51,244 nt of DNA, taken from assembly GCA_039820405.1 (NCBI GenBank), contig JBCBQC010000043.1, positions 1-51,244 on the forward strand. The letters run 5' to 3'. Numbering within the stretch: position 1 is the stretch's first letter; each line of letters begins with the position of its first letter. Made by a program: the position numbers and the translations under genes. Source of the DNA: CALLVY01 sp937899855. Its GTDB lineage: Bacteria > Bacteroidota > Bacteroidia > Chitinophagales > Saprospiraceae. The notes below the pieces were generated by a model. That model ran no database searches, was not told the origin of the DNA, and worked only from the letters and a program-made list of their open reading frames with translations. Below are positions 6,923-16,042 of the stretch, one piece after another.

Positions 6923-9253
6923 TTAGAATTTAAAATTGTAGGTAACGGAAGGAATCCACTTAAACAGCGCGAGCTGTACGGCTTCGGTGGTGTTGGCATC
7001 CTCCTCGCTGGGTTGAAAAGTGATGGTGTAGGCGTTCTCCCGACCGTAAGCATTGTAAATGGAGAAGTTCCAATTGGATTCGAAGCGGTCGGTCTTTTTA
7101 TTGTACCAGGTCAGCCCCAGGTCGAGGCGGTGGTAATCGGGCATGCGGTAGCCATTGCGTTCGGTATAGTAGGGTACGACGGTGCCGTTGACCGAGTAGC
7201 GGCCGGTGGGAAAGGTGACGGCATCACCGGTGTAATAGGTAAAGTTGCCCGAGAGGGTCAGCTTGGGACTGAGCTTGTACAGGGCCACCACGGAGATGTC
7301 GTGGATGCGATCTTGCCGGGCGGGAAAAGGGTCTCCACCGTTGATCTCGTCAAATTGGCGGAGGGTGCGCGAAAGGGTGTAGCTGATCCAACCCGTCAAT
7401 TTGCCCCGCGTTTTTTTGACGTAAAGTTCCAAACCATAAGCTTGCCCATCTCCGTACACCAAGTCGCCCTCCACCTGTTCGTTGAAAAAGACGTTGGCCC
7501 CGTTGCGGTAGTCGATGGTATTTTGCATGTCCTTGTAGTACACCTCCACGGAGGTCTCGAACATGTTGTCCTTGAAGTTGCGGAAGTAACCCAGCGACAC
7601 CTGGTCCGCAATCTGTGGCTCGACGTTGTTGCTGCTCATGATCCAGACGTCGGTGGGTGTCGAGGTGGTGGCATTGGTCAGCAGGTGAATGTACTGGTAG
7701 TTGCGGTTGTACCCCAGTTTGAGCGAGCTTTTGGGGTCGATGGTATAATTGACGGACAGGCGTGGTTCGAGCCCCCCGTAATACTGCATGCTTTCCCCCT
7801 GCTCAAAAGTCGTGCTGCTGAGGGTGCGGCCCTCCTCGTCAAACTCGTAGGCCGTGCCACTGCCAATTTGGTTGAACAACGAGTAGCGCAAACCGTACAA
7901 AGCCGACCATCGCTCGCTGATTTTTTGCTCATTTTGTAAATAGATGGCCCCCTCGATGCTGTATTTATTTTCGCTATCGTCCGAGCTGATGCCCGTATTG
8001 GCGCCCGCGCTGAGGTTGCCGGGTTCGATATCGTGGCGAATGACGTTAAAGCCGAATTTGAGGGCGTTGTCGTTGTTGGGGAAATAAGAAAAATCCTGGC
8101 GGAGGTTAATATCCTTGATGACCGATTCAACGGCCAGGCGATCCTCTTCGGCCCCGAAGGAGAATTCGTAATCGTAATCGCTGATGATGAGCGAGGTATT
8201 GGAAAAGAGCTGATCCGAAAACAGGTGGTTCCAGCGAAGGGTCCCCGTGGCGTTCCCCCAATTTAATCCAAAACTCCCGTCGTAGCCAAAATTGTCACGA
8301 CCAAAGTAGCCCGAGAGGTAAATCCGGTCCTTTTCCCCCAGGCGGTAGTTGGCCTTGAGGTTGAGGTCGTAAAAGTAGAGGGCCGATTCGCTAAAGCGTT
8401 CGTCATCGGACAGGCCGAGGAACAGGTCCGCGTAGGTCCGTCGACCCGACACCATAAACGAACCCCGGTCCTTGACGATGGGCCCTTCCACCGTCAGCCG
8501 CGAGGCGATCAGACCAAGCCCACCGGATACGGAATACTTTTTCTTATTCCCATCCTTCATCCGGATGTCCATCACCGAGGAGGTACGCCCCCCGTACTCC
8601 GGCGCCATCCCCCCCTTGTACACCGTAGCCCCCTTGAGGGCATCCCCGTTGAACACCGAAAAGAAGCCCAGGAGGTGCGAAGGATTGTACACCGGCGCCT
8701 CATCCAACAGTACCAGGTTTTGGTCCAAACCCCCACCGCGAACGTAAAAACCCGCATTGCCTTCCCCCGCTGATTTGATCCCCGGATTCATCTGCAGGAC
8801 CTTGATGATGTCGGGCTCCCCGCCAAATACCGGGATCTCCTTAATCTCCTTGATGTCGAGTTGGGTGGTACTGCCCGCCACTCGTGAGATATTGCGGTCC
8901 TCTTTTTTGGAGGATACCACAACCTCCTGTAGGGTTTGGGCATCTTCCCCCATTTCGATATCGAGTTTGAGATCGCCCTCCAGCTTGATCTCCCGCGCCA
9001 CGGTTTGGTAGCCCAAAAATTGGAAGAGCAGCACGTATTCCCCCGCTTCGAGGGAGAGGGAATAAAAGCCGTAGACGTTAGAAGTGGTACCCACCCCCGG
9101 CTGGTCGCGGAGGCTGATGGTGGCGAAGGGCACATCCTCGCCATTGGTCGCATCCACGATCTGACCGCTGATGGTGTAGGTGGGGGCCTGGGCCCGAATG
9201 CTCAGGCTCATTAGGCACAACAGGGCGGTGAGTAAACCAATTTTTGATCTCAT
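6923..9253 (-). CDS. TonB-dependent outer-membrane receptor
   Basis: This 776-residue protein imports an unknown ligand across the outer membrane using TonB energy. A signal peptide (residues 1-22) is followed by a carboxypeptidase-regulatory-like beta-sandwich (about 25-105, YTISGQIVDATNGEDVPFA), the plug domain (about 118-230, with VLQMNPGIKSAGEGNAGFYVRGG) and a 22-strand-type barrel ending in the aromatic residue F (YNFKF). It is the first gene of a three-gene minus-strand operon. The small extracellular size and the DUF4249 partner, instead of SusD, argue against a classical polysaccharide SusC. The 500-bp region upstream carries palindromes but no clear consensus promoter. Confidence 0.9.
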   Translation of the reverse strand: MRSKIGLLTALLCLMSLSIRAQAPTYTISGQIVDATNGEDVPFATISLRDQPGVGTTSNVYGFYSLSLEAGEYVLLFQFLGYQTVAREIKLEGDLKLDIEMGEDAQTLQEVVVSSKKEDRNISRVAGSTTQLDIKEIKEIPVFGGEPDIIKVLQMNPGIKSAGEGNAGFYVRGGGLDQNLVLLDEAPVYNPSHLLGFFSVFNGDALKGATVYKGGMAPEYGGRTSSVMDIRMKDGNKKKYSVSGGLGLIASRLTVEGPIVKDRGSFMVSGRRTYADLFLGLSDDERFSESALYFYDLNLKANYRLGEKDRIYLSGYFGRDNFGYDGSFGLNWGNATGTLRWNHLFSDQLFSNTSLIISDYDYEFSFGAEEDRLAVESVIKDINLRQDFSYFPNNDNALKFGFNVIRHDIEPGNLSAGANTGISSDDSENKYSIEGAIYLQNEQKISERWSALYGLRYSLFNQIGSGTAYEFDEEGRTLSSTTFEQGESMQYYGGLEPRLSVNYTIDPKSSLKLGYNRNYQYIHLLTNATTSTPTDVWIMSSNNVEPQIADQVSLGYFRNFKDNMFETSVEVYYKDMQNTIDYRNGANVFFNEQVEGDLVYGDGQAYGLELYVKKTRGKLTGWISYTLSRTLRQFDEINGGDPFPARQDRIHDISVVALYKLSPKLTLSGNFTYYTGDAVTFPTGRYSVNGTVVPYYTERNGYRMPDYHRLDLGLTWYNKKTDRFESNWNFSIYNAYGRENAYTITFQPSEEDANTTEAVQLALFKWIPSVTYNFKF

Positions 9254-9754
9254 TTTTCCTTGATTTTTGCCTAAAGGTGGGGCCTCTGCGGCCGGCCGGC
9301 CGGCTAAATCTTTGGGAAATGGCCAAAATGTGGTTTGAATTGGACGAGAGCGCCCGCGAAATGATCCGCACCAAAGGGGGGATCGCTGGGCCAGCCACCG
9401 GGCGTAGTGAAAGTCCGTCCAATCGCCGATGCCGTAGTGGGGATCGGTACGGTCCCATCAATGGGTTGGCGTGGTAAAAGTTCTGTGCCTTGGCCATGGT
9501 ACCCTTCGGCTACGACCATCTTAAAAAAAGCTGGTCGTAGCCGAAAAGTAGGTAGCGCGTCGAATCAGACGGATTCCGCAATGCCCGGGGCCTTTCCATA
9601 CGGCTGGCGATGGTGGAGGAATTGGTCGGCTTTTTAGCAAAGTCATCGCTAGTACCGTGGGAATTGCTGCCCATTCGACAATTCGCACTTTGCTCGGACG
9701 GGATTTGGAGCATTTGCTGTACTTTGAGTAGATACAATTGATAAATCCCCATTC
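9254..9754. other. Divergent intergenic region with two palindromic elements
   Basis: This 501-bp gap separates the divergent starts of the TonB-dependent receptor and the beta-propeller gene. It contains a perfect GC-only palindrome (GCCGGCCGGCCGGC, 9291-9304) about 40 bp upstream of the receptor start. It also holds a perfect 14-bp inverted repeat at 9505-9545. TACTTTG at 9720-9726 is a weak -7-like match for the plus-strand gene. No convincing ORF lies here. Confidence 0.6.
9505..9545. repeat. Perfect 14-bp inverted repeat
   Basis: TTCGGCTACGACCA (9505-9518) and its exact reverse complement (9532-9545) flank a 13-nt A-rich loop. There is no T run after either arm long enough for a good terminator, and both neighbouring genes start, not end, in this gap. 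It may form an RNA hairpin in a small transcript or be a protein-binding dyad. Confidence 0.7.
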
Positions 9755-11068
9755 ATGAAAAGCCCCGTATTCTTGCTCCTGTCCCTCACCATTTTGCTGG
9801 CCAACCTGACCGCCCAGGATACCTGGCAAGCCCTACCCGGCGCGCCCAATTTTATCGGTCCCTTTTCCAAACTCGACGACGTTGATTTTGTAGATGCCAA
9901 TACGGGGTGGACGCTCAACGCCACGGGGAAGGTCTTTAAAACGACCGATGGCGGGGCGACCTGGACCGAAAAAGCGGACCTGGGCGAGTTCCTACGCTGT
10001 ATCAAGTTTGTGGATGCCCAGGTGGGCTACGTCGCTAGCTTACGGGGAAGCTTTGGCGGTCCCCCCAGCAATGCTAAGATCTTTAAAACGACCGACGGGG
10101 GCGATACCTGGACCGATCTGACGGTCGCCATTTCTCCCGAACCGATTGGGGTTTGCGGCCTCTCCGTAGTCGATGCCCAGACGGTCTACGGCTGCGGTGC
10201 CTTCTACGGCCCCGCCCGCCTCTACAAATCGCTCGACGGGGGCACGAGCTGGACCAACATCGACCTATCGGCCTACGCTACTTCGGTGGTGGACCTGCAC
10301 TTCTTTAGCCCCGAGCTGGGCTTCGTGGTCGGAGCCGGACCGGCGGGCAGTGGTGGTGGCTTGATTCTCAAGACCACCGATGGGGGCGACACCTGGGAGG
10401 TGGTACACAGCACCGGTATCGGTAGCGATTTGCTGTGGAAGATTCAGGCCCTCGATCGCGATCACCTGTACGCTTCGATTGCCGGGGTGAGTATGGTGCA
10501 TGGGGCGCGCATCCTGATCTCGGCGGATGGCGGCGACACTTGGACCAGCAAGCTGGTGGCCGAGGGGGAAGTGCACTTGCAGGGGGTGGGCTTCTTGGAC
10601 GAGCGGCGCGGTTTTGCCGGTGGTTTTTTTGACGGGGTTTACGCCACCGAGGATGGGGGCGACAACTGGGAGTTAATCGAGGTGGGGGCCAACTACAACC
10701 GCTTTCAAAAAATCGATGATACTTTGATGTACGCCAGTGGGCACACCATCTACCGCTATACGGGCAGCCCCGATACCACCATTACCAGTGCGCAGGAATT
10801 GTTTCCCGCACCCAACTACGGCCTGACCGTTGCTCCGAATCCGGCCCGGGATCTAGTAAACGTCAGTTACCACCTAGGCAATGCCACCCACCTCCAGCTT
10901 GCCCTCTACGATGCGCAGGGCCGGGAGGTCCGATCCTTTTACCGGGGTTGGCATCCCGCCGGGACCTTTGAGCGCAGCCAGCCCGTCGGCGAGCTGCCGC
11001 CCGGACGCTACCTGCTGGCCCTCCTTTCCCGAGAAGGGGACATCCTGACCCAGGTACTGATCGAATAG
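9755..11068 (+). CDS. Secreted YCF48/BNR-like beta-propeller with type IX sorting domain
   Basis: This 437-residue protein has a signal peptide (MKSPVFLLLSLTILLANLTAQ). About six blades follow, each with the recurring FKTTDGGxTW motif (for example VFKTTDGGATW, IFKTTDGGDTW, ILKTTDGGDTW, LISADGGDTW). This is the Asp-box/YCF48-type propeller. Residues about 360-437 form a type IX sorting domain (VAPNPARDLVNVSYHL, LALYDAQGREV, LPPGRYLLALL). It is predicted to be exported and surface-bound. Such propellers are usually binding or scaffold modules; no catalytic residues are evident. The start at 9755 places the signal peptide at residue 1. Confidence 0.85.
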   Translation: MKSPVFLLLSLTILLANLTAQDTWQALPGAPNFIGPFSKLDDVDFVDANTGWTLNATGKVFKTTDGGATWTEKADLGEFLRCIKFVDAQVGYVASLRGSFGGPPSNAKIFKTTDGGDTWTDLTVAISPEPIGVCGLSVVDAQTVYGCGAFYGPARLYKSLDGGTSWTNIDLSAYATSVVDLHFFSPELGFVVGAGPAGSGGGLILKTTDGGDTWEVVHSTGIGSDLLWKIQALDRDHLYASIAGVSMVHGARILISADGGDTWTSKLVAEGEVHLQGVGFLDERRGFAGGFFDGVYATEDGGDNWELIEVGANYNRFQKIDDTLMYASGHTIYRYTGSPDTTITSAQELFPAPNYGLTVAPNPARDLVNVSYHLGNATHLQLALYDAQGREVRSFYRGWHPAGTFERSQPVGELPPGRYLLALLSREGDILTQVLIE

Positions 11069-11142
11069 GTCCCATCCCGCCAAATGGCACCGATTGCCGG
11101 GCTCAACTGTGGTTTTTTTGTCGCACCTTGCTGGCAAAAATT

Positions 11143-12630
11143 ATGATGCACCCCTACTACTTAGCTCTCGGAACACTTCTCGTTTTGGCCTGGTCCTGCA
11201 CCCCCACCGAACCCGTTTTTCAAGCCCGCTTTACGGAATCCACCGAGCTTCCCTTTCCAATCGACTCCCAGCAGCAGTTTACCTTTGGCTACCTGGAAGT
11301 ACTGGAGGACCGCGAGCGTCCCCAAGGCAGAACAATACAATTACCCGTCTACTACTTCAAGAGTCGCCGGACCCCCGCCGAGCCGGATCCCATCATCTAT
11401 ACGGTCGGTGGCCCGGGGGCTTCCACCATGCCCAGTGCGCCCTACATGGCCTATTATCCCTACCTGGACGATCGGGACTTTATCCTACTGGAGCAACGCG
11501 GGACCCAGTACGCTCGCCCGCATCTGGACTGCCCGGAGTGGGCGGCCGCGGCCGCTAAAATTCGCCAGGAACAGCCGACCCCGGCGGAGCGGGAAGCCCT
11601 CCAATTGGCGGCCGCGGCGGCCTGTAAAAAGCGCCTGCTGGCCCGGGACATCGATTTGGATGCCTACCACACCGCGGCCACTGCGGCCGACATCGCGGAC
11701 CTGCGCCGGGCGCTGGGCTTCGATCAATACAACCTCCTGACCCTCTCGTACAGCACCAAGATCGCCCAGGTCATGATGCGCGATTACCCGGAGGGCATTC
11801 GCAGTGTGGTGATGGATTCTCCCTTACCCCTGGCGGTGAGTTACGATGAGGAGAGCGTGATCAACTTGCTGGCGGGGCTCGATACCCTGTTGGCGGATTG
11901 TGAAGCGGAGCCAGCCTGTCGGGCGGCTTTTCCCGACTTGGGGCCTCGCTTTCGACAGTTTTTGGTGGAGACGACGCGGCGGCCGCACGCGCTATCAGTC
12001 CCGAACGCGGCGGCGGGAACTCGGGAGCGGGTCGCGGTACGGGGGCGGGACATCATGGCCTTCTTCGCGGATGCTTCTACGGCGGAAGTTGCCCGCTTGC
12101 CTCTGGAAATGGAAAAATTATTGGGGGGGGATTGGTCCAGCATCGAGGCCTACTTGGCGGATCGGTGGCGGCCGGCGGGCCTGGGGAACGGGCAGGGCAT
12201 GCGGCTATCCGTATGGTGTCAGGAAGAATTTCCCTTCGTCGATACCGCCGTGGTGAGCGCCGAGACCCAGGCCCACCCCGAAGTACTCGTCTGGTCGCCC
12301 GCCGTATTCGAAGCGCCCATCTGCCAACTCTGGACGAGTAGTCGGGCCCAGCCCCGGGAAAACCAAGCCGTGTACAGCGACATTCCCACTCTCCTGATCA
12401 GCGGGGAGTACGATGTAGAAACGCCTCCCCGCTGGGCCGCCCAGATGCAGCGCGAGCTGAGCCACAGTTTTCACGTCATCCTCCCCAAGTGGCGGCACGG
12501 GCCCACCACCAACTGGGGCGACCCCTGCGCCCGCCAGTTGGCCCAACAATTCTTCCGACAACCTCAAGTACCACCCACTTCCGATTGCTTGGTGGAGTTG
12601 GAGCAACGGCCCTTTGTGGTGGAAGATTAG
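11143..12630 (+). CDS. S33/TAP-like alpha/beta hydrolase lipoprotein
   Basis: This 495-residue protein resembles the prolyl-aminopeptidase/TAP branch of S33 hydrolases. A lipoprotein signal ends at AWSC (Cys19), followed by the oxyanion motif YTVGGPGAST, a DFILLEQRGTQYARP segment and a nucleophile region LLTLSYSTKIAQ (Ser202). Late elements include PTLLISGEYDVETPP (Asp), a GP.T / WRHGP His motif and a C-terminal CxxxLAQQFF...DCLVELEQRPF. The Gly residues at +/-2 of the nucleophile in the family (GxSYG) are replaced (TLSYS). The start is chosen at ATG 11143 (ATG 11146 is equally possible); an in-frame TTG at 11128 would add five residues. Likely a periplasmic or surface peptidase or esterase; substrate unknown. 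Confidence 0.8.
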   Translation: MMHPYYLALGTLLVLAWSCTPTEPVFQARFTESTELPFPIDSQQQFTFGYLEVLEDRERPQGRTIQLPVYYFKSRRTPAEPDPIIYTVGGPGASTMPSAPYMAYYPYLDDRDFILLEQRGTQYARPHLDCPEWAAAAAKIRQEQPTPAEREALQLAAAAACKKRLLARDIDLDAYHTAATAADIADLRRALGFDQYNLLTLSYSTKIAQVMMRDYPEGIRSVVMDSPLPLAVSYDEESVINLLAGLDTLLADCEAEPACRAAFPDLGPRFRQFLVETTRRPHALSVPNAAAGTRERVAVRGRDIMAFFADASTAEVARLPLEMEKLLGGDWSSIEAYLADRWRPAGLGNGQGMRLSVWCQEEFPFVDTAVVSAETQAHPEVLVWSPAVFEAPICQLWTSSRAQPRENQAVYSDIPTLLISGEYDVETPPRWAAQMQRELSHSFHVILPKWRHGPTTNWGDPCARQLAQQFFRQPQVPPTSDCLVELEQRPFVVED

Positions 12631-12900
12631 CGTCGGAGGTCGTAGAAGTCAAAACTTAATGCTACCTTTAAGCCAGTACAACAACCAGTATTCCAAACCC
12701 CAGATTAACATCCGCAGCCCGTCTTCGACTAAGCCTAGCCCGGCGAAGGGTCTTTTGAAGCCGTATTGGTGACCGCTAAAACCAGTCGCGCGCGCTGCCA
12801 AAAAACGAAGTTTCCCCACGGCGCCACCTGACCCCTGGTCCGCGACGGGGCTTCATTACCACTGATCATCTATTGACTTCACACCACAAACCACTACAAA

Positions 12901-13896
12901 TTGAGTACATCACAAACCTGGGATGACATCCAACCATTGATCGAAAATGACATTCAACACAACGGCGTGCCCAAGGGCGAATTCGTCGTCTCACAGATGA
13001 CCAAAGCCGTTTCCAATGCTATCCGTTACGCCTTCGAGCACTACGACCTGATCGACGCACCGGCCCTGGACATCGGTACCGGCACGGGCTACCACACCCT
13101 GCTCTACCTATCGATGGGGCACCCGAGTGTGTTTTCGATCGACATCAACGAGCAAGCCATTCAGTTTGCGCGGGAGCGGGTCCGCAATTTTTACCCCACC
13201 GCACAATTCTATTCCTGCAAAAAGCTGGAGGATTTTATGGCTTCGAGTGTGGGGGAGGCGTCTACCGTAAATTTTTACCCCCATTCCCTCAACGACATTG
13301 CGGCCTACAAGGACAACAAGTACGCCATCGTCAGCTTTAATCCCCCCATCTTGTATCCCTTTTTTGAGATTCAGTTTGACAAACCCGCTACGCAGGGGGT
13401 CTACTTTGAGACGGACAATGTAAAGGACAAGGAAAATGATTTGGTGTACGGCTTTTACGAAAATATTGCCCAGCACAACCTGGCGAAGGGGGCCCACATC
13501 CTCTGCGTTTGGGCAAGTCTGAACCGGCACCTGGTCGAATTGAATCCGTTCGGGGCGAAGGTCGAAGGCTACGTTCATCCGGCTCGCATCTTGGAGAACT
13601 GGTTTGGCTTTGAGTTTGACAACGAAGCCGAAAGTTTTGAGGATTTTTACCGCCACACCACGGTACTCCAGGCGGGCTTTTTCAATCAGGAAAATACGGG
13701 GGAATTGTATTCCAAAAACATCCGTTTTGGCCTGGAGCAGCACTACTATTCCCAATTGCTCCTGCCCGGGAAGTCCGAGAATTTGGCTGGTACCCAGTTT
13801 AACTTTGGGATTCTCCACCTCGTCAAAACTTCGGATAGCGAAAATCGCTTCCGCATTGTCAATGGCAGTTCAAAAGACCGTACGACCCATGAATAA
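12901..13896 (+). CDS. Class I SAM-dependent methyltransferase with NPP motif
   Basis: This 331-residue protein has motif I of class I methyltransferases (ALDIGTGTGYHTLLY, residues about 55-69), an acidic motif II (VFSIDINEQAIQFA) and NPP in SFNPPILYP (about residues 146-149). NPPY/NPPI motifs are typical of N-methyltransferases acting on amides or amino groups, such as PrmC/PrmB-like enzymes. The start is the TTG at 12901: an in-frame TGA at 12874 and the lack of an ATG before residue 33 make it the best choice. Its last codons overlap the transporter start (ATGAATAA), so the two are probably translationally coupled. The target molecule is not identifiable. Confidence 0.75.
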   Translation: MSTSQTWDDIQPLIENDIQHNGVPKGEFVVSQMTKAVSNAIRYAFEHYDLIDAPALDIGTGTGYHTLLYLSMGHPSVFSIDINEQAIQFARERVRNFYPTAQFYSCKKLEDFMASSVGEASTVNFYPHSLNDIAAYKDNKYAIVSFNPPILYPFFEIQFDKPATQGVYFETDNVKDKENDLVYGFYENIAQHNLAKGAHILCVWASLNRHLVELNPFGAKVEGYVHPARILENWFGFEFDNEAESFEDFYRHTTVLQAGFFNQENTGELYSKNIRFGLEQHYYSQLLLPGKSENLAGTQFNFGILHLVKTSDSENRFRIVNGSSKDRTTHE

Positions 13897-15445
13897 TCGG
13901 GCCAAAAAGTATTTTGACATCTACGCCCCCGTTTTTTACCCTGCCGCGATCATCGTCCTGCTGTTCGTGGTCACCACGATTGTATTTCAAGAACGGGCCG
14001 AGCGGTACTTTGGCACCTTCCAGGCCTACATGTCCGATACCTTCGGCTGGATGATCAACCTCTGTATCAATTACTACTTGGTTTTTATCCTGGTACTGGC
14101 TTTTTCCAGATACGGGCGCCTAAGGATCGGAGGGCCAAAGGCCCAGGCGGAGTTCTCCAAATTTTCCTGGGTCGCCATGTTGTTTTCGGCGGGGATGGGC
14201 ATTGGCTTGGTATACTTTAGCGTAGCCGAGCCGATGTACCATTTTCTGAACCCGCTGCGGGCGGACTGGCCGGCGGCCCTAAAGGCCGAGTATGCCATGA
14301 AGCACACCTTTTTCCACTATGGCTTTCACGTTTGGGGCATCTACTGCCTCTTGGGCATTGCGCTGGCCTATTGCTGTTTCAATCGCGGTCTGCCCCTGTC
14401 TCTGCGTTCGACCCTGTACCCCTTTTTGGGGGAGCGCATCCACGGTTGGTTGGGCAATACCATCGATACGATTGCGGTGCTGGCGACCCTGTTTGGCTTG
14501 GCGACCTCGCTGGGTTTTGGAGCGGTACAGTTCAGCACCGGATTCTCCCGTTTGTTTGGGGTGGCCAATGGGCTAAGCTTACAGGTGACCTCCATCATCG
14601 TGATTACCCTCATCGCCACCCTATCGGTACTCTCCGGCTTGGGCAAGGGCTTGAAATATTTGAGCAACCTCAATATGGTTCTGGCCCTGGTCCTCTTCCT
14701 ATTCGTACTGGCCATCGGTCAAACCGCCAGCCTCCTCGACGGCTGTATTGAGAACCTGGGCATTTACCTCGACGACTTTTTGGTGGTCAGTACCTTTCGG
14801 GGCACCTACACCGAGGGGGGGGATTGGTTTCGAGGCTGGTCCATGTTTTACTGGGCCTGGTGGATCTCTTGGGCGCCATTTGTGGGCACCTTTATCGCCC
14901 GGATTTCCAAGGGCCGCAGCATCCGTGAAATCGCCCTTTATGGACTTCTGCTACCTTCCTTGTTCTGTTTTATTTGGATGTCCGTTTTTGGTGGCATCGC
15001 CCTGGACCTTCAACTCAGCGGACAGCTCGACGTGGCGGCGGCGGTCAGCGCGGACAGCTCCACCGGGCTGTTTGTCGTACTGGAGCAATTGCCGCTGAGT
15101 CGCTACAGCTCCTTGCTATGCGTGTTGTTGGTAGCTACTTTTTTTATCACCTCCTCCGACAGCGGCTCCCTGGTGGTGGACTTTATGACAACGGGAGGGA
15201 AGCTGGACAGTCCGAAGGGACAAAAAATATTTTGGGCCAGTGTGGAGGGCGCCATCGCCATTGCCCTACTGTTGGGTGGCGGGCTTGCGGCCTTACAGTC
15301 GGCCTCCATCGTCACGGGTTTTCCATTTGCTTTGGTGCTCGTGGTGGTTAGCCTGGCTTTGTGGAAAGCCCTGCGTCAGGATACGCGGGAGGCTGCCCAA
15401 AGCGAGCCCAGCGAAAGGGTAGGGGAAGAATCCTTGCGTTCTTGA
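13889..15445 (+). CDS. BCCT family (betaine/choline/carnitine) transporter
   Basis: This 518-residue inner-membrane protein has about 12 transmembrane helices and BCCT signatures: GMGIGLVYFSVAEPMYHF in TM3-TM4, and MFYWAWWISWAPFVGTFIARISKGR before the core helices. These carry the Gly-rich stretch and Trp cluster of the substrate box. BCCT members take up quaternary ammonium compounds such as glycine betaine, usually as osmoprotectants. The ATG at 13889 overlaps the methyltransferase stop by 8 bp. An upstream ATG at 13862 is also in frame, and a much longer open frame back to 13604 overlaps the methyltransferase and is not believed. The C-terminal tail is short, so there is no large osmosensory extension. 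Confidence 0.88.
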   Translation: MNNRAKKYFDIYAPVFYPAAIIVLLFVVTTIVFQERAERYFGTFQAYMSDTFGWMINLCINYYLVFILVLAFSRYGRLRIGGPKAQAEFSKFSWVAMLFSAGMGIGLVYFSVAEPMYHFLNPLRADWPAALKAEYAMKHTFFHYGFHVWGIYCLLGIALAYCCFNRGLPLSLRSTLYPFLGERIHGWLGNTIDTIAVLATLFGLATSLGFGAVQFSTGFSRLFGVANGLSLQVTSIIVITLIATLSVLSGLGKGLKYLSNLNMVLALVLFLFVLAIGQTASLLDGCIENLGIYLDDFLVVSTFRGTYTEGGDWFRGWSMFYWAWWISWAPFVGTFIARISKGRSIREIALYGLLLPSLFCFIWMSVFGGIALDLQLSGQLDVAAAVSADSSTGLFVVLEQLPLSRYSSLLCVLLVATFFITSSDSGSLVVDFMTTGGKLDSPKGQKIFWASVEGAIAIALLLGGGLAALQSASIVTGFPFALVLVVVSLALWKALRQDTREAAQSEPSERVGEESLRS

Positions 15446-15478
15446 AAGCCACTTCACTAGCTACCAAAAAAATTGGTC

Positions 15479-16033
15479 ATGAACGATTGGTCCGGTAAAA
15501 AAATAAGGTTGCGCGGCATCGAGCCGGAAGACTACGCTTTTTTCTACGAGTGGAATTTGGATACCGAAACCGCCCGGAACCTGGCTTGGTTGTGGTTTCC
15601 CACTTCGGAGGCGAGTGTGAAAGCCTGGGCGCAGGCGGAGAGTTTGAAAAAAGGGGAGGGGGACGAATACTTTTTCGTAATCGAGACCCTGGCGGGAGAA
15701 CCGGTGGGTAGCATCAGTTCCAATACGCTGAGTCGGGTCGACGGATCGTTCCGCTACGGGGTGGCCATCATCGAGTCGGCCCGGCGGAAGGGCTACGCCC
15801 GGGAGGCGATTTTCCTTTTTCTTAATTATTTTTTTAACGAATTGCGCTACCACAAGGTCAATGCCGCGGTATACGATTTCAACGTGGGCTCGATCGTTTT
15901 ACACGATAAGTTGGGTTTCCAACGGGAGGGTCGGCTGCGGGCGGTCAAGTACAGTCGGGGGCGTCACTGGGACGTCTTGCTCTTTGGGATGACGCGGGCG
16001 GAGTTCAACGAAAAAATGGACCGTGGTGGATGA
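15479..16033 (+). CDS. RimJ/RimL-type GNAT acetyltransferase
   Basis: This 184-residue protein matches the Acetyltransf_3 (RimJ/RimL-like) GNAT group. It opens with KIRLRGIEPEDYAFFYEWN and has the beta4-alpha3 acetyl-CoA loop ESARRKGYAREAI and the late NVGSIVLHDKLGFQREGRLR. These enzymes acetylate protein N-termini, polyamines or small molecules; no substrate can be assigned. The ATG at 15479 is preferred over an in-frame TTG at 15473. It follows the transporter by 33 bp and may be in the same transcript. Confidence 0.87.
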   Translation: MNDWSGKKIRLRGIEPEDYAFFYEWNLDTETARNLAWLWFPTSEASVKAWAQAESLKKGEGDEYFFVIETLAGEPVGSISSNTLSRVDGSFRYGVAIIESARRKGYAREAIFLFLNYFFNELRYHKVNAAVYDFNVGSIVLHDKLGFQREGRLRAVKYSRGRHWDVLLFGMTRAEFNEKMDRGG

Positions 16034-16042
16034 AGGGAGCGG

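Noticed and set aside
6911..7939. 342-residue open frame opposite the TonB receptor
   Set aside because: Antisense to a well-supported receptor gene; composition and lack of motifs indicate a shadow.
13604..13888. N-terminal extension of the BCCT transporter
   Set aside because: The extension lies wholly inside the methyltransferase gene and its translation has no transporter or signal character.
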